Shown: one piece after another, positions 1 to 9,346 of the stretch
Layout of the letters: the number at the start of each line of letters is the position of its first letter
Numbering within the stretch: position 1 is the stretch's first letter
Position numbers and translations under genes: made by a program
The notes under the pieces: generated by a model
The model's input: only the letters and a program-made list of their open reading frames with translations
Databases searched by the model: none
Told to the model about the DNA's origin: nothing
Source of the DNA: Nostoc sp. S13
GTDB taxonomy: Bacteria > Cyanobacteriota > Cyanobacteriia > Cyanobacteriales > Nostocaceae
DNA length: 64,000 bases
Reading direction: 5' to 3'
Assembly (NCBI RefSeq): GCF_029379315.1
Contig: NZ_JAQYWQ010000013.1
Span: 22,282 to 86,281 of the forward strand

Positions 1-417
1 CCTTAAGACTGACTTTTTTTGCACATATGTTATATCAATTCTCCAAAATAAGACTACAGATACAAATGGTGGAAACCCAGCCAGATGTCATCTGAATTTC
101 TCAATTATATAGACCCACGAAGTGCGGCTTCCCGCAGGATATTACGAATTGGTATTAGGGTATGGTACATGAACAGACGCACTAGATGTTTACCCTGAAA
201 GTTGAGCAGCTGTTTGGGCATGGTTCAACTTAGTTTAGTAAACTTTCGTGAAAAATAGTACTTATGGAATCTTAATCTTTTTGCTACTGCTAGCATACTT
301 TACGTACTTAGAACTGGCGATCGCAGGTCTGTCAAACAGGGAAAAGTAATTGACTTAACTCAAAGGGTTTAAAAATTTCATAATATTTCCAAACAATGTA
401 ATGTTAAATAATTTTTT
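1..417. other. Intergenic, no gene seen
   Basis: AT-rich sequence at the left edge of the window. I see no convincing reading frame, RNA gene or terminator. It may hold the promoter of the small secreted protein that follows, but I cannot place promoter boxes with confidence. Confidence 0.5.
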
Positions 418-741
418 ATGAACAGGATTAAATACATCATATTTATGTTACTATTGATACTACTATTTTCAGGGGTACATCCGGCTTTTGCATCTGTATG
501 CCGCAATTACAATATCTACGACGGGCTACGCCACCGAATTTGCATTCTCAGCATTAACCGAAGTGCTAAAAATTATTGGGAATACAGGGCAGCCGTTAGT
601 GTGGATGGAGTAAAAAGACCCGTCGAGGTTTACAATTGTCGTCAACGAGTCAAAGTTAAACAAAATGGGACTGTGTTGCCCTTTCAGCAAAAAGACCCTG
701 GTGAGATGATATGCAGCTTTTTTAATTATTCTGGGCGGTAA
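418..741 (+). CDS. Small secreted hypothetical protein
   Basis: A 107-residue protein of unknown function. The first 26 residues form a clear Sec signal peptide: a short basic start (MNRIK), a long hydrophobic core rich in Ile, Leu and Met, and a small-residue cleavage site (AFA-S). The mature part has four cysteines (SVC, RIC, YNC, MIC) that could form two disulphides in the periplasm or outside the cell. It is also basic. No family or catalytic motif is recognised. The gene stands alone, with a hairpin terminator about 300 bases downstream. The ATG start is preferred because the signal peptide begins there. Confidence 0.7.
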   Translation: MNRIKYIIFMLLLILLFSGVHPAFASVCRNYNIYDGLRHRICILSINRSAKNYWEYRAAVSVDGVKRPVEVYNCRQRVKVKQNGTVLPFQQKDPGEMICSFFNYSGR

Positions 742-1040
742 ACACGCGCCAGATAATCAAGACCGTAAAGCCTAGATAGGCGAATACTGTTAGCCATTCT
801 TGCCAGCTACCAAATGCATTATTCATCAGCAAAAGCCGGAAAATCAATATTTTTAAATCTTACACGTTGATGTTGCCAGTCCCTGAGTGTATTTTGGGAG
901 ATAAAGCAAAGCTACTCAAAAATTCTTTGCGAATTTTCCGGAATCGATCACAACGGGGTGGTAGTACATATCAAAGCATCGATATTATACTGAACCTCTA
1001 TAACTAAGCCTCGGGGAATATAGCCCCATTGTTTCTCTTT

Positions 1041-1070
1041 AAAAGCTCGGTCTTCATGACCGGGCTTTTA
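1041..1070 (+). terminator. Rho-independent terminator
   Basis: The arms AAAAGC-CGGTC and GACCG-GCTTTT pair around a short TTCA loop and end in a T run. It lies in the 742-1259 gap, which holds no other gene that I can support. It could end the transcript of the small secreted protein or of an unannotated small RNA lying between 742 and 1040. Confidence 0.6.
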
Positions 1071-1259
1071 ATGTTTATACCAAGTTGCAGTTAAGCAATT
1101 CCGGGTCAGAGCGATACTACGGTGGTAACACAGACCGAAGTAGGGCAAGCTACGCACCAGCACTTCTTGAAACTATCTGCGTATAAAATAAAACTGTTTT
1201 CCAGAAACCTTTAAGAGATTTTATTGGTCTGGTTCTCTAAATTCTGCAAAAATCAACCA

Positions 1260-2657
1260 ATGTCATCTTCTGCTCAAGGTATTCCCGGATTACCCGATTT
1301 GACGCATCCGATTGAGCTTGTCCAATTTGGAACCCAGGCGGTCAAAGCTTCACTATTATTAGTATTTTTGGTCGTAGCTTTGGGAGTTGCGATCGCTCTA
1401 GTAAGTTTTTCTCTACGTCGCAACCAGCCGGAACAACTGATAATCATTGGCGAATGGGTTGTTCGTTATTCCCAACTGCTACGGGGATTACAGCATTTAA
1501 CTCTAGTATTAATTCTGTTAGTACCTGGATTTTTTCTCTGTTCAACTTTAAGCAATCGCTATCACTACTGGGAACAAGCAAGGGTGGCTCAAGTGGCCGA
1601 AAGTGTCGCAGGTGAAAAGCTCGAACAATCTGCCCCGCAAGTGCGCTACTCTATTCAAGAGCCATACTCATATAACACCCAAGTGAATGGCAAGATTGTC
1701 AAGGTTAATGATACGCGAGAAATCAACCGCTTCTTGACGTTGGGTGGTTCGCAAATTCAAGTCAAGCTTGACCAAAGCGTAGATGTTCCAGGTCGCAGTT
1801 CAATTTATCGGGTGGATTACACTGCTGATTATAAAATAGTTAACCAACTCAAGGATATTAATAATTTCTTTTTTGAAACACGGCCGCCTAACGGCTACAC
1901 GTTGCTTGCTAGCTACAAAGTCGAGCGTGACGGTACTAGGTTACAACAAACCAATCCAGGAGATTATGGTTTTCCCTTCCAGCTGCAACCAGGGGAACAA
2001 ACCACCTTTCGAGTCACCTATCAAGCTCAAGGAGGGCCTCGCTGGGTTTATAGCGCAGCAGGACAGTTGCTTTCTAATTTTAGCCTCACAGCAATTGCCA
2101 ACTTTGCTCCAGCTGATTTTGCTAGTGGTGTTGTACCTAATAAGATTAAAGTTGACGGACGCAGTACTGAGTTTACTTGGATATTTGACGATAATGTTTC
2201 AGTCAAAAATCCATTTGGAGTGTTTACCAACACCGACCCCATTCGTCACACTGGTGTCATTCCCCGGCTTTTATTACTAGCACCAACAATATTTTTGTGG
2301 TGGATATTATTGTTATATTTTTCACTACCAATGAGTTTCAGAAATATTGCGATCGCTGGTAGTATTTTCTTTGCTTGTCTGTTGATTTTGACCTATCTAG
2401 CTCGCGTTATAAATGCTCAGTTGGCTTGGACTTTAATTTCGATCATCTTACTAATTTTAACATGGGGATTGGGAGCAAGCCGCAGTGCTTCCCTGGCTGC
2501 GATTATCGCCACTATTGCTGGAGCAGTATTACCGATCTTTGGATTATTAGTACCGTTGAGCGGCCTCATCCTCAGCCTAGCAGGTTTTCTTTCAGCCGTC
2601 TGGCTAGCAGTTCGTCACTGGTATGGCTGGTATAGTTTGCCCCCAAAAGACCAATAG
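1260..2657 (+). CDS. Multi-spanning membrane protein, unknown function
   Basis: A 465-residue integral membrane protein. Two N-terminal hydrophobic segments (about residues 24-48 and 80-100) are followed by a polar region of roughly 220 residues, probably extracytoplasmic, then a C-terminal block of four to five membrane helices. The ATG at 1260 (MSSSAQGIPG) is preferred over a TTG 36 bases upstream because the extra 12 residues look non-coding. The family is not recognised. The stop codon TAG at 2655-2657 is made by the first bases of an inserted short repeat element, so the original C-terminus may have been different. Confidence 0.75.
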   Translation: MSSSAQGIPGLPDLTHPIELVQFGTQAVKASLLLVFLVVALGVAIALVSFSLRRNQPEQLIIIGEWVVRYSQLLRGLQHLTLVLILLVPGFFLCSTLSNRYHYWEQARVAQVAESVAGEKLEQSAPQVRYSIQEPYSYNTQVNGKIVKVNDTREINRFLTLGGSQIQVKLDQSVDVPGRSSIYRVDYTADYKIVNQLKDINNFFFETRPPNGYTLLASYKVERDGTRLQQTNPGDYGFPFQLQPGEQTTFRVTYQAQGGPRWVYSAAGQLLSNFSLTAIANFAPADFASGVVPNKIKVDGRSTEFTWIFDDNVSVKNPFGVFTNTDPIRHTGVIPRLLLLAPTIFLWWILLLYFSLPMSFRNIAIAGSIFFACLLILTYLARVINAQLAWTLISIILLILTWGLGASRSASLAAIIATIAGAVLPIFGLLVPLSGLILSLAGFLSAVWLAVRHWYGWYSLPPKDQ

Positions 2658-2795
2658 ACTTATCCGGAAATGAGAACTTTATTTGGCTGAAACCTAGCTC
2701 TGGAGAGGGTTTTAGAGGTTCCTGTTTTATATAAGCTAAAAAGTCAGCTATGTAAGGGTTTCAGCTATTTTGAGGTTTATTTGTGGATAGGTCTA
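2655..2795. mobile_element. 141-bp MITE-like element, copy 1
   Basis: The element is bounded by TA and by inverted ends TAGACTTATCC and GGATAGGTCTA. A second copy lies at 45945-46085 in the opposite orientation. By eye the two differ at only 2 of 141 positions. It has no coding capacity. TA-bounded short inverted-repeat elements are typical of MITEs moved by IS630/Tc1-mariner transposases; that assignment is an inference. The left end supplies the stop codon of the preceding membrane protein gene. Confidence 0.85.
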
Positions 2796-2798
2796 ATA

Positions 2799-2950
2799 TT
2801 GAAGAAGAATCCAGAATCCAGAATTCAGAATTCAGAATCAAGATGTTAGCGAGTCATTGAGCATCTTGAAAACCACAAAATCGTAAATTTTGTAAGGGTC
2901 TTAAATCCGTTCTCCTGACGACTGACTCCTGAATTCTGTTTCAATAAAAA
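2799..2950. repeat. Dispersed element with GAATTCAGAA inverted ends, copy A
   Basis: Begins TTGAAGAAGAATCC with several CAGAATTCAGAAT-like units and ends GACTCCTGAATTCTGTTTC-AATAAAA, so the ends are inverted repeats. Related copies lie at 24342-24565 and 50055-50241 with the same termini but different lengths. It fills the space between the membrane protein and the ggt gene. Confidence 0.7.
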
Positions 2951-3010
2951 TGTCTATCAAATAGACACCTAAAGGGTAGGCTAAGAAATATCAAACAAAA
3001 TACCATCAAA

Positions 3011-4822
3011 ATGCTTACTGTTATCAAACCTAAGCGGGTTGCCTACGCAATCTTTTCCCTTACCCTCTTACTTTACAGCCAAATTGCATCAGCCGCCTTG
3101 ACTTTACCCCTACGCAGCAAAAAGGGAATGGTGGTTTCAGCCCATCCCCTAGCAAGTGAAGCGGGAATTGCAATGTTACGCAAGGGTGGTAATGCAGTGG
3201 ATGCAGCCGTAGCCACAACCTTTGCAATCTCCGTAGTCGAACCTTTTTCTGCGGGAATCGGTGGCGGCGGATTTTTGCTGATGCACTCTGAGAAAACTGG
3301 CGAGATTAAAGCGCTAGATTTCCGCGAACGCGCACCCCTGAAAGCCACAAGAAATATGTATCTAGACGCAGAAGGAAAGGTGCGTCCGAATGCAAGTATT
3401 AATGGTTATTTGGCAGTAGGGACACCAGGAACTGTGGCGGGACTTTATGAAGTGCATCGTCGCTATGGTAAGCTTTCTTGGCAAGAGGTGATGAAACCGG
3501 CGATCGCACTCGCTGCATATGGCTTCATTCTGGGTGATGTCGCAACTTGGCGTTCTCTGCAAACAAACCAATCCCGTAAGCAAGCAATTCTTAACAATCC
3601 AGCAGGGCGAGAAATTTTCACTCGCAACGGCGAATTTTATCAACCAGGGGAGAAGCTAGTGCAGCGTGATTTGGCACGTACTTTAACGGCAATTGCCCAA
3701 AATCCCCAAAGTTTTTACACCGGAAGTATTGCTCGGGCGATCGCTTCTGATATGGTAAAAAATGGTGGTTTAATTACTCTAGAAGACCTCAAAGCCTATA
3801 AACCAATCTGGCGCACTCCCGTTTGTGGGAACTTTCGCAAAGCTAAAATTTGTTCAATGCCTCCACCATCATCAGGAGGCGTTCATCTATTGCAGATTTT
3901 AAATATTATCGGTGACACTGATTTAAAATCTTTAGGATGGCATCATCCTGACGCGATACATTTAATGGTAGAAGCAATGAAGATTGCTTACGCCGATCGC
4001 TCCCAATATTTAGGCGATCCAGATTTTGTCAAAGTCCCTGTACAAGAACTGCTCAGTCCAGCTTACGCCAAAAAACGCCGTCAAGAAATTAATATGCAAG
4101 TGGCTAGACCTTCGACTGAAGTCAAGCCAGTAGATAAACAGACGCTACAACGTTTTAGTCAAGCCAATAATCAGAAATGGGGAGAAAATATCATCCCCTT
4201 ATCTGAGCAATCTCTCAAATTGCACGCGACTCGGCATGAATCTCCCCAAACCAGTCATCTTAGTGTTGTGGATGAAGAACGCAACGCCGTGAGTCTGACT
4301 TTCACGGTTAATCTCATTTTTGGTGCTGGTGTGGTGACACCGGGAACTGGAATTGTCCTCAACAATGAGATGGATGATTTTGCTTCTGCGCCAGGAGTAC
4401 CTAATGCTTTTGGTTTGGTTGGTAATGATGCCAACAGCATTGCACCCCGTAAAACTCCCCTATCGAGCATGACTCCAACAATTGTTACAGAAAATGGTCA
4501 TTTCCGCATGGCAGCAGGTGCGCCTGGTGGTAGCACCATCATCACCCAGGTTTTGCAAGTGATCCTGAATGTGCTGGAATACAACATGGATGTTGGTGCA
4601 GCTGTTTCTGTTCCACGCATACATCATCAGTGGCTTCCCGATGAGTTGCGCGTCGAATCCTGGGGTTTGGATGCTCTGACTATGCAAGAATTACGCCATC
4701 GAGGGCATAAAATTAAGGAAACTCCTCCTTGGGGTAATGGTAATGCGATCGCTGTCACACCCGATGGAAATCTAGAAGGGGCGGCTGATCCTCGCGGTGA
4801 AGGTTCCCCCAAAGGGTGGTGA
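3011..4822 (+). CDS. ggt: Gamma-glutamyltransferase
   Basis: A 603-residue gamma-glutamyltranspeptidase (EC 2.3.2.2), which cleaves glutathione and other gamma-glutamyl compounds and transfers the glutamyl group. Residues 1-28 form a signal peptide ending in SAA, so the enzyme is periplasmic. The large-subunit start is typical (MVVSAHPLASEAG, RKGGNAVDAAVAT). The autocleavage and catalytic threonine is T414 in the TSHLSVVD motif, followed by the small-subunit signatures NNEMDDFA and PLSSMTPT. GSTIITQV also fits the family. The length matches the family, so the protein is probably active. It is monocistronic; no partner gene is adjacent. Confidence 0.95.
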   Translation: MLTVIKPKRVAYAIFSLTLLLYSQIASAALTLPLRSKKGMVVSAHPLASEAGIAMLRKGGNAVDAAVATTFAISVVEPFSAGIGGGGFLLMHSEKTGEIKALDFRERAPLKATRNMYLDAEGKVRPNASINGYLAVGTPGTVAGLYEVHRRYGKLSWQEVMKPAIALAAYGFILGDVATWRSLQTNQSRKQAILNNPAGREIFTRNGEFYQPGEKLVQRDLARTLTAIAQNPQSFYTGSIARAIASDMVKNGGLITLEDLKAYKPIWRTPVCGNFRKAKICSMPPPSSGGVHLLQILNIIGDTDLKSLGWHHPDAIHLMVEAMKIAYADRSQYLGDPDFVKVPVQELLSPAYAKKRRQEINMQVARPSTEVKPVDKQTLQRFSQANNQKWGENIIPLSEQSLKLHATRHESPQTSHLSVVDEERNAVSLTFTVNLIFGAGVVTPGTGIVLNNEMDDFASAPGVPNAFGLVGNDANSIAPRKTPLSSMTPTIVTENGHFRMAAGAPGGSTIITQVLQVILNVLEYNMDVGAAVSVPRIHHQWLPDELRVESWGLDALTMQELRHRGHKIKETPPWGNGNAIAVTPDGNLEGAADPRGEGSPKGW

Positions 4823-4851
4823 GGGGGATGAGGGGGATGAGAAAAATAACT

Positions 4852-4890
4852 AATGCCCAATGCCCAATACCCAATACCCAATGCCCAATG
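4852..4890. repeat. Heptamer tandem repeat (ATGCCCA)
   Basis: Five to six copies of a 7-base unit, ATGCCCA or ATACCCA, between ggt and the convergent small gene. The same type of heptamer array recurs at 20853, 26095 and 38727. Confidence 0.75.
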
Positions 4891-4891
4891 A

Positions 4892-5155
4892 CTATTGATT
4901 TTGGACTGTTGACTCTGCGTAGCTGCTGCTGCCAAACTCGTTTGCCCGTGTGCTAGGTACTAGTGTCCAACCTGCTTTGAGAAGTTTTTGATAAGTTGCC
5001 CAACCTTTGGAACCGCCTTGTATTTTATAATCTGGAACTGCAAAATGTCCAAAAGCTGTGTAGGGACGCCAAGGTTGATTGGGTTCTGTCTGCAAATACA
5101 AAATTTTCTCTCCATCGCCACCAGACTTAGATAACCAGCACATTTGTCGATGCAT
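4892..5155 (-). CDS. Small conserved hypothetical protein
   Basis: An 87-residue cytoplasmic protein when read from ATG 5155 (MHRQMCWLSK). A longer frame exists upstream to 5254 but the added residues look non-coding. The protein is rich in aromatic and polar residues (PNQPWRPYTAFGHF, GGSKGWATYQKLL) with no membrane segment. I recognise no domain; the composition resembles short hypothetical proteins conserved in filamentous cyanobacteria. It is convergent with ggt, with the heptamer repeat between them. The function is unknown. Confidence 0.55.
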   Translation of the reverse strand: MHRQMCWLSKSGGDGEKILYLQTEPNQPWRPYTAFGHFAVPDYKIQGGSKGWATYQKLLKAGWTLVPSTRANEFGSSSYAESTVQNQ

Positions 5156-6005
5156 TGCAAACTCCTTTGCTCTAGCTAATAACGCATAATAGCAGACTTT
5201 TGTCAAGCTATTTCTTACTCTTGAGGGTAATTTTTTGCCTAATACTTTAGACAAAGTGTAATTAAGTTCTATCCACTACGGGATACTTGCTTAACAAGTC
5301 ATACTTGAGAAAGCTGCTAGTAGGATACAAAGATGAACAGCTTTCCCTCACTTCTTTGCTAGGGAAGATTTTTCTAATGTTATCCGCGCTTTTTCTGTTT
5401 GTGTGTAACAATAACTACTATTTTGACTGGAGTTTGCAATCAAACTATTTGTTTTTCTGCTTAGATACATAAGCGCAGATTTTGGAAATTACTTGTAAAG
5501 TTCGGTTGATTAAACACTAAGCTAAAACATATCTAGATTGCACAATTACTTCATCTGCTTGTCCCCGAAGTTTTGATGCCTACAGCTGGATGCGCCAATG
5601 CCAGAAGCCTCTGCTCAGATTTCTCTGTTTGTCATTAGTCAAAAGTATTTACAAAGGACAAATGACTAATGACAGTCTTAATCAAAGAATGTAAATAGAT
5701 GAACAAAAATATTTATAGTTTTTGTTTGCGAGCGTAATGAAGCAATCCCAACCCTTGTGATTGCTACCCTGCGGGAACGCCAAAGGCGAACATTACGCTT
5801 CTCTACGAGACGCTACTGCGAACGCTTCATTCTCAATGAGATTGTGTAATTAATTCTGTTCGACTACTTACAACTTGAACGCAATTATTGCAAAATCTGA
5901 TTAATTTACCGTATATTTACAGTGAACTTGTTGCTTTTATTTAGAAGTATATCGGAAAATATAAACATCATAAGTAATTTTGTCAGTCAAGTAGGATTTA
6001 GCAAA
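5156..6005. other. Long intergenic region with palindromic repeat
   Basis: No supportable gene in about 850 bases. A TTG-started frame at 5287-5472 is hydrophobic but lacks a good ribosome site and I do not call it. Bases 5765-5835 hold a GC-rich repeat of the kind scattered in Nostoc genomes (CGGGAACGCCAAAGGCGAAC, CTCTACGAGACGCTAC). The remainder is AT-rich. Confidence 0.5.
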
Positions 6006-6939
6006 ATGAAAGCAGTCGGTATTTACACCCTTGCGAATGATGCTGTATTTTACCAGTTAGTTGCCTTACTAAATAGCATTGAGATCAATGTTAGCCAAAA
6101 CATTCCTGTATGTGTTATTCCTTATAATGACCAATTAGAAAAGGTCAACCAGGAAATTAAATCTAGAAAAAATGTCAACCTGTTTGAAAATAGGGAATCT
6201 ATTTAACGGTGGGATAATTTTGCCAATGAACTTTGGGCTGTACATCCAGCAGCAAAACAAGGGCATTTATCTCGCAATTATTGGTATTTTAGGCCCTTAT
6301 TAAGAAAGCTTTGCGCTTTTGATGGGGAATTTGAAAAGTTCGTGTTCTATGATGCTGATAGTTTAGCAATGAAACCCCTAGCTAATCTATTAGATCAACT
6401 TGATAGCTACGACTTTATCTTTGATGATTGGGAGCATAAAAATCCATATAAAATGCAGCTTTGAATTTATCTATTATAGAAAAGACTGATTTGTTTAAAG
6501 AGGAGGATGTACTTGCTAAACTGCATTTTTTAGCTTATTTGGAGCTAAAAAATGTATTTTTGCTCCGTCGGAGTTGGAATCTTTGAAGAATTTGTTAATT
6601 GAAGAGGATGAAATTCAATCGGTACGCAAATGGTGGGATGATGCTTTTTTGTTCAACTACATGACATTAAGATCCGATCGCTCACTTTTCAACTTCACAC
6701 TTAGCCCTAATGGTGCAGATAGAACTGGTAACTGTGCTAATGCAGATCCCTTTGTGAATATTAATAATGTTCTTTACAACCAAGATGGATTAAAACCCAT
6801 TTATCGTCTTCATTACATGAGCTATTCTTCTAGAGATTTCACGCGCTTATGTCAAGGACAAGATATTAATATTCGCTATCGAGACAAATTTTTACAGTAT
6901 CCTTTTCTCAAACAACCAGAAAAAAAACAACACGACTAA
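6006..6939 (+). pseudogene. Broken glycosyltransferase-like / 'methionine synthase II'-annotated gene
   Basis: The frame starts at 6006 (MKAVGIYTLANDAVFYQ). It is interrupted by an in-frame TAA at 6204-6206, continues in the same frame through RWDNFANELW to FVFYDADSLAMKPLANLL and DDWEHKNPY, then shifts frame near 6455 (AALNLSIIEKTDLF) and again near 6550 (FAPSELESLKNLLIEEDE) before ending at 6939. Joined, the pieces give about 310 residues of one protein. FVFYDADSL looks like the DxD region of a nucleotide-diphospho-sugar transferase. From memory, homologues in Nostoc are often annotated as cobalamin-independent methionine synthase-like; that name is doubtful. An intact glycosyltransferase follows at 7102, suggesting a former surface-polysaccharide gene pair. 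Three separate lesions make loss of function likely. Confidence 0.8.
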
Positions 6940-7101
6940 AACCACCTAGTTTGATTGCAAAAACCAATAGATTATTCAATAAAACTGTGAAAAAAATTAA
7001 AATCAGCATCTCACAAGTCTGCCCATAATGATCGGCATTTATATTATTGTGAAAATATTCTCAAGAAAATTAAATATAAGTTTATACCAGGAGAACCGAT
7101 T

Positions 7102-8298
7102 GTGAAAATTTTAGTTTCGCTACCACGCAACCATCAAAAATTTAATAGCATTGATAGTGTTTTGGACGGTACTGCTTCCTGTTCTGGTACTGATGGGGCA
7201 ATTATCCGCATGGCTGGTATGCTGAGTGATGCAGGGATTGATGTTACTCTTAGCAGTGCGGTTGAAATTGAGAGTACAAAATTAACCTGTGTGAAGCATG
7301 ATTTGGTAGATGCTGGTAAATTTGACAACTTAGTAGTACACCAATCTCACTGGAATGGTAATGAACTTACTTTTGGAAATCAGTCTTTAAGTAAAACATT
7401 TCTTTGGCTGCAAAACAGAACATCTTGGTCTTTTGTGAGTAGTTTTTTAAACAAGGGTGGTAATCGGATTATTTGCCCTTCAATTTCTCATGCTAATGTT
7501 TACAGGGCTGTACCACAGTGGGCACGAAAAGTAAATGTAGTTTATAATTCTTACTGCCCTGCGTTTAAACCAACTTTAGAACAGCAAGTATCAATATTAC
7601 TATTTGTGGGAGCTGTCACACCCAGCAAGGGTTTTGTAGAATTGATGCAAGTGTGGTCTCATCTAGTCCAACAAGAAGTAAACTTGGAATTAGCGGTTGC
7701 TGGTAGTCTGAGTCTACACCAAGGGTCTAAATTTCAACAAGGTAGTTTAGGAGTCGCCTCATCCGAGTTTGAAAATAACTATATTCAGCCTTGGTTAAAG
7801 ACTTTACCAGAGAAATACCAGCCTGATTTCCTTGGTGCTTTATCACCTGAGTCATTACAGAAAGCAATAGGCAAATCTTGGGCTGTGATTGTTAATCCTT
7901 CTTGGAACAAAAGTATAATTGAAACATTTTGTGTAGCAGCAGTAGATGCCCAGGCGTGCGATCGCACAGTATTTTCATTAGCAGAGGGTGGACTTAAAGA
8001 AACTGTCTATCGTGGTAAGTTCAAATCATTAGCTAATGAGCAATCTACTGAAGCTCTCAGCAAACTAATTATCAATGGTTTAGCCCATAATGAATTAGTG
8101 CTAGAAAATGGTAAATTAGCTGGAGAATTCGTCAGAAATAAATTCGGAACAGAAGCTATTTGTAAGTCTTGGATAGCATTATTGTCAGGACAGCAAACTG
8201 AACCAGTTTTACCCAAAAACTGGGAAAGTACGCGAGACTTCTGGTGCGATATTCTTCGTAGTAGTGGTACATCAAGGCTGATTAGTCAATATCGTTAG
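7102..8298 (+). CDS. Glycosyltransferase (GT4-like)
   Basis: A 398-residue cytoplasmic protein from a GTG start with AGGAGA about 10 bases upstream. The C-terminal half has the GT-B donor-binding features of glycosyltransferase group 1: LLFVGAVTPSKGFVELMQVW, then VNPSWNKSIIETFCVAAVDA, where the glutamate sits in the E-x7-E type sugar-nucleotide binding region, and LAEGGLKETV. The N-terminal half begins MKILVSLPRNH and contains HQSHWNGNE. Donor and acceptor sugars are unknown. It follows the broken sugar-transferase-like gene. The 3' end faces a strong hairpin at 8344. Confidence 0.8.
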   Translation: MKILVSLPRNHQKFNSIDSVLDGTASCSGTDGAIIRMAGMLSDAGIDVTLSSAVEIESTKLTCVKHDLVDAGKFDNLVVHQSHWNGNELTFGNQSLSKTFLWLQNRTSWSFVSSFLNKGGNRIICPSISHANVYRAVPQWARKVNVVYNSYCPAFKPTLEQQVSILLFVGAVTPSKGFVELMQVWSHLVQQEVNLELAVAGSLSLHQGSKFQQGSLGVASSEFENNYIQPWLKTLPEKYQPDFLGALSPESLQKAIGKSWAVIVNPSWNKSIIETFCVAAVDAQACDRTVFSLAEGGLKETVYRGKFKSLANEQSTEALSKLIINGLAHNELVLENGKLAGEFVRNKFGTEAICKSWIALLSGQQTEPVLPKNWESTRDFWCDILRSSGTSRLISQYR

Positions 8299-8343
8299 AT
8301 ATTTCAGTAATTGGTAGTGGGAAATATGTAGCGATCGCCCTTT

Positions 8344-8376
8344 AGAACCCCGACTTCTTGAATAAGTTGGGGTTCT
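8344..8376. terminator. Hairpin between convergent genes
   Basis: Arms of 13 bases, AGAACCCCGACTT and AAGTTGGGGTTCT (one G-U pair), enclose a 7-base loop. It sits between convergent genes ending at 8298 and 8395 and could terminate both. The same AACCCCGACTT palindrome is a common dispersed repeat in Nostoc, so it may be a repeat rather than a dedicated terminator. Confidence 0.6.
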
Positions 8377-8394
8377 AGCCAGCAACTTGGGTTA

Positions 8395-8994
8395 TTAAAA
8401 AGATGGAGCATACAACTTATCACCGACAATGCCACGAATTGTCTCTACTATTTCTGTGTATGCAAAGTTAGATAAAACTGGTTTTGCTGCTTGCAACTGC
8501 ATTGGTTGATCTAAATCAATCCATGACTTACACCCAGCGTATTTGGCGTAATAGGGAATTTCTTGCTCTTGAGATAGTTTATATGTCCGCAGCAGGAGAA
8601 TATAAAGGGGTTGACGTGGTTTCCATTTGAGGCGATCGCTAATAAAATGCTCGTTCCAAATATGGAAGGGAAGTAAAGTGTTGACAATAGACTCGTCACT
8701 CACTGGCAAAACATCGGTAATTTCAGCCCAACTGCCGATGCGAACTGTCTCTGGATGCCAACCTGATGTAACTGGATAGACACTATTAGCATACTCAGAT
8801 TTCAGCATGAAAGCTTGCTGATGTTCATAAGTAGGATAAAGCAAAATTTCCTTGTGGGCAACTTGGAAATGTCCATTTCGTTCATGGATACCGCCTTTGC
8901 GGAGCAACATAATTGTTTTACCGTCTTCTAAAGCATTTACGGCGACTGCCCATTCTTTGAGAGCATGAAAAGTTGTAGTCAATTCCATCAGCAT
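8395..8994 (-). CDS. DUF1802 family protein
   Basis: A 199-residue cytoplasmic protein matching the DUF1802 family by its start (FHALKEWAVAVNALEDG), LLRKGGIHE, the FLLYPTYEHQ-like ILLYPTYEHQQAFML, and the later WEPRQPLYILLLR-type segment (KWKPRQPLYILLLRTYKL). The family is found in cyanobacteria and some other bacteria and has no established function. Two ATG codons (8994 and 8988) are possible starts. The length is about normal for the family. It is convergent with the glycosyltransferase and divergent from the aldo/keto reductase remnant. Confidence 0.8.
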   Translation of the reverse strand: MLMELTTTFHALKEWAVAVNALEDGKTIMLLRKGGIHERNGHFQVAHKEILLYPTYEHQQAFMLKSEYANSVYPVTSGWHPETVRIGSWAEITDVLPVSDESIVNTLLPFHIWNEHFISDRLKWKPRQPLYILLLRTYKLSQEQEIPYYAKYAGCKSWIDLDQPMQLQAAKPVLSNFAYTEIVETIRGIVGDKLYAPSF

Positions 8995-9073
8995 CTACTG
9001 TAACTCTGATTTAATTTCAATCTTAAACCGATAAAGTATGCACCTGTCCAAGGAAGTGAATTAGGAAGCAATT

Positions 9074-9346
9074 ATGGAAAAGCGATGTCTAGGTACTTCT
9101 GATGTCAAAATCACACCTATCCTTATGGGAACTTGACAAGCAGGTAAAAGAATGTGGGTGGGAATTGAAGATGCTGACTCGATTAAAACGATCTGAGCGG
9201 CATTTGAAGCTGGGATCACGACAATTGATACTGCCGAAGTTTATGGTGAAGGACACTCTGAGCGAATTGTCGCTGAAGCTTTATCTGATGTGCGAACTCG
9301 CGTGGAGTATGCAACGAAAGTTTTCGCTAACCATCTCAAGTATTAG
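9074..9346 (+). pseudogene. Aldo/keto reductase, 5' remnant with two stops
   Basis: The frame from ATG 9074 (MEKRCLGTSDVKITPILMGT) is the N-terminus of an aldo/keto reductase. TGA codons at 9134-9136 and 9194-9196 replace what are normally Trp and Arg; both fit single-base changes. Between and after them the family reads clearly: GKRMWVGIEDADSI, AAFEAGITTIDTAEVYGEG, SERIVAEALSDVRTR, YATKVFANHLKY. The aspartate and tyrosine of the DTAEVYG active-site motif are still there. Similarity ends at the TAG at 9344-9346, so about two thirds of the gene is missing. Confidence 0.85.

Noticed and set aside
1873..2635. Other frames inside the 1260-2657 membrane protein
   Set aside because: Shadow frames with no independent start or similarity.
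5287..5472. 61-codon frame with hydrophobic segment
   Set aside because: TTG start without a ribosome site; AT-rich sequence gives hydrophobic codons by chance.
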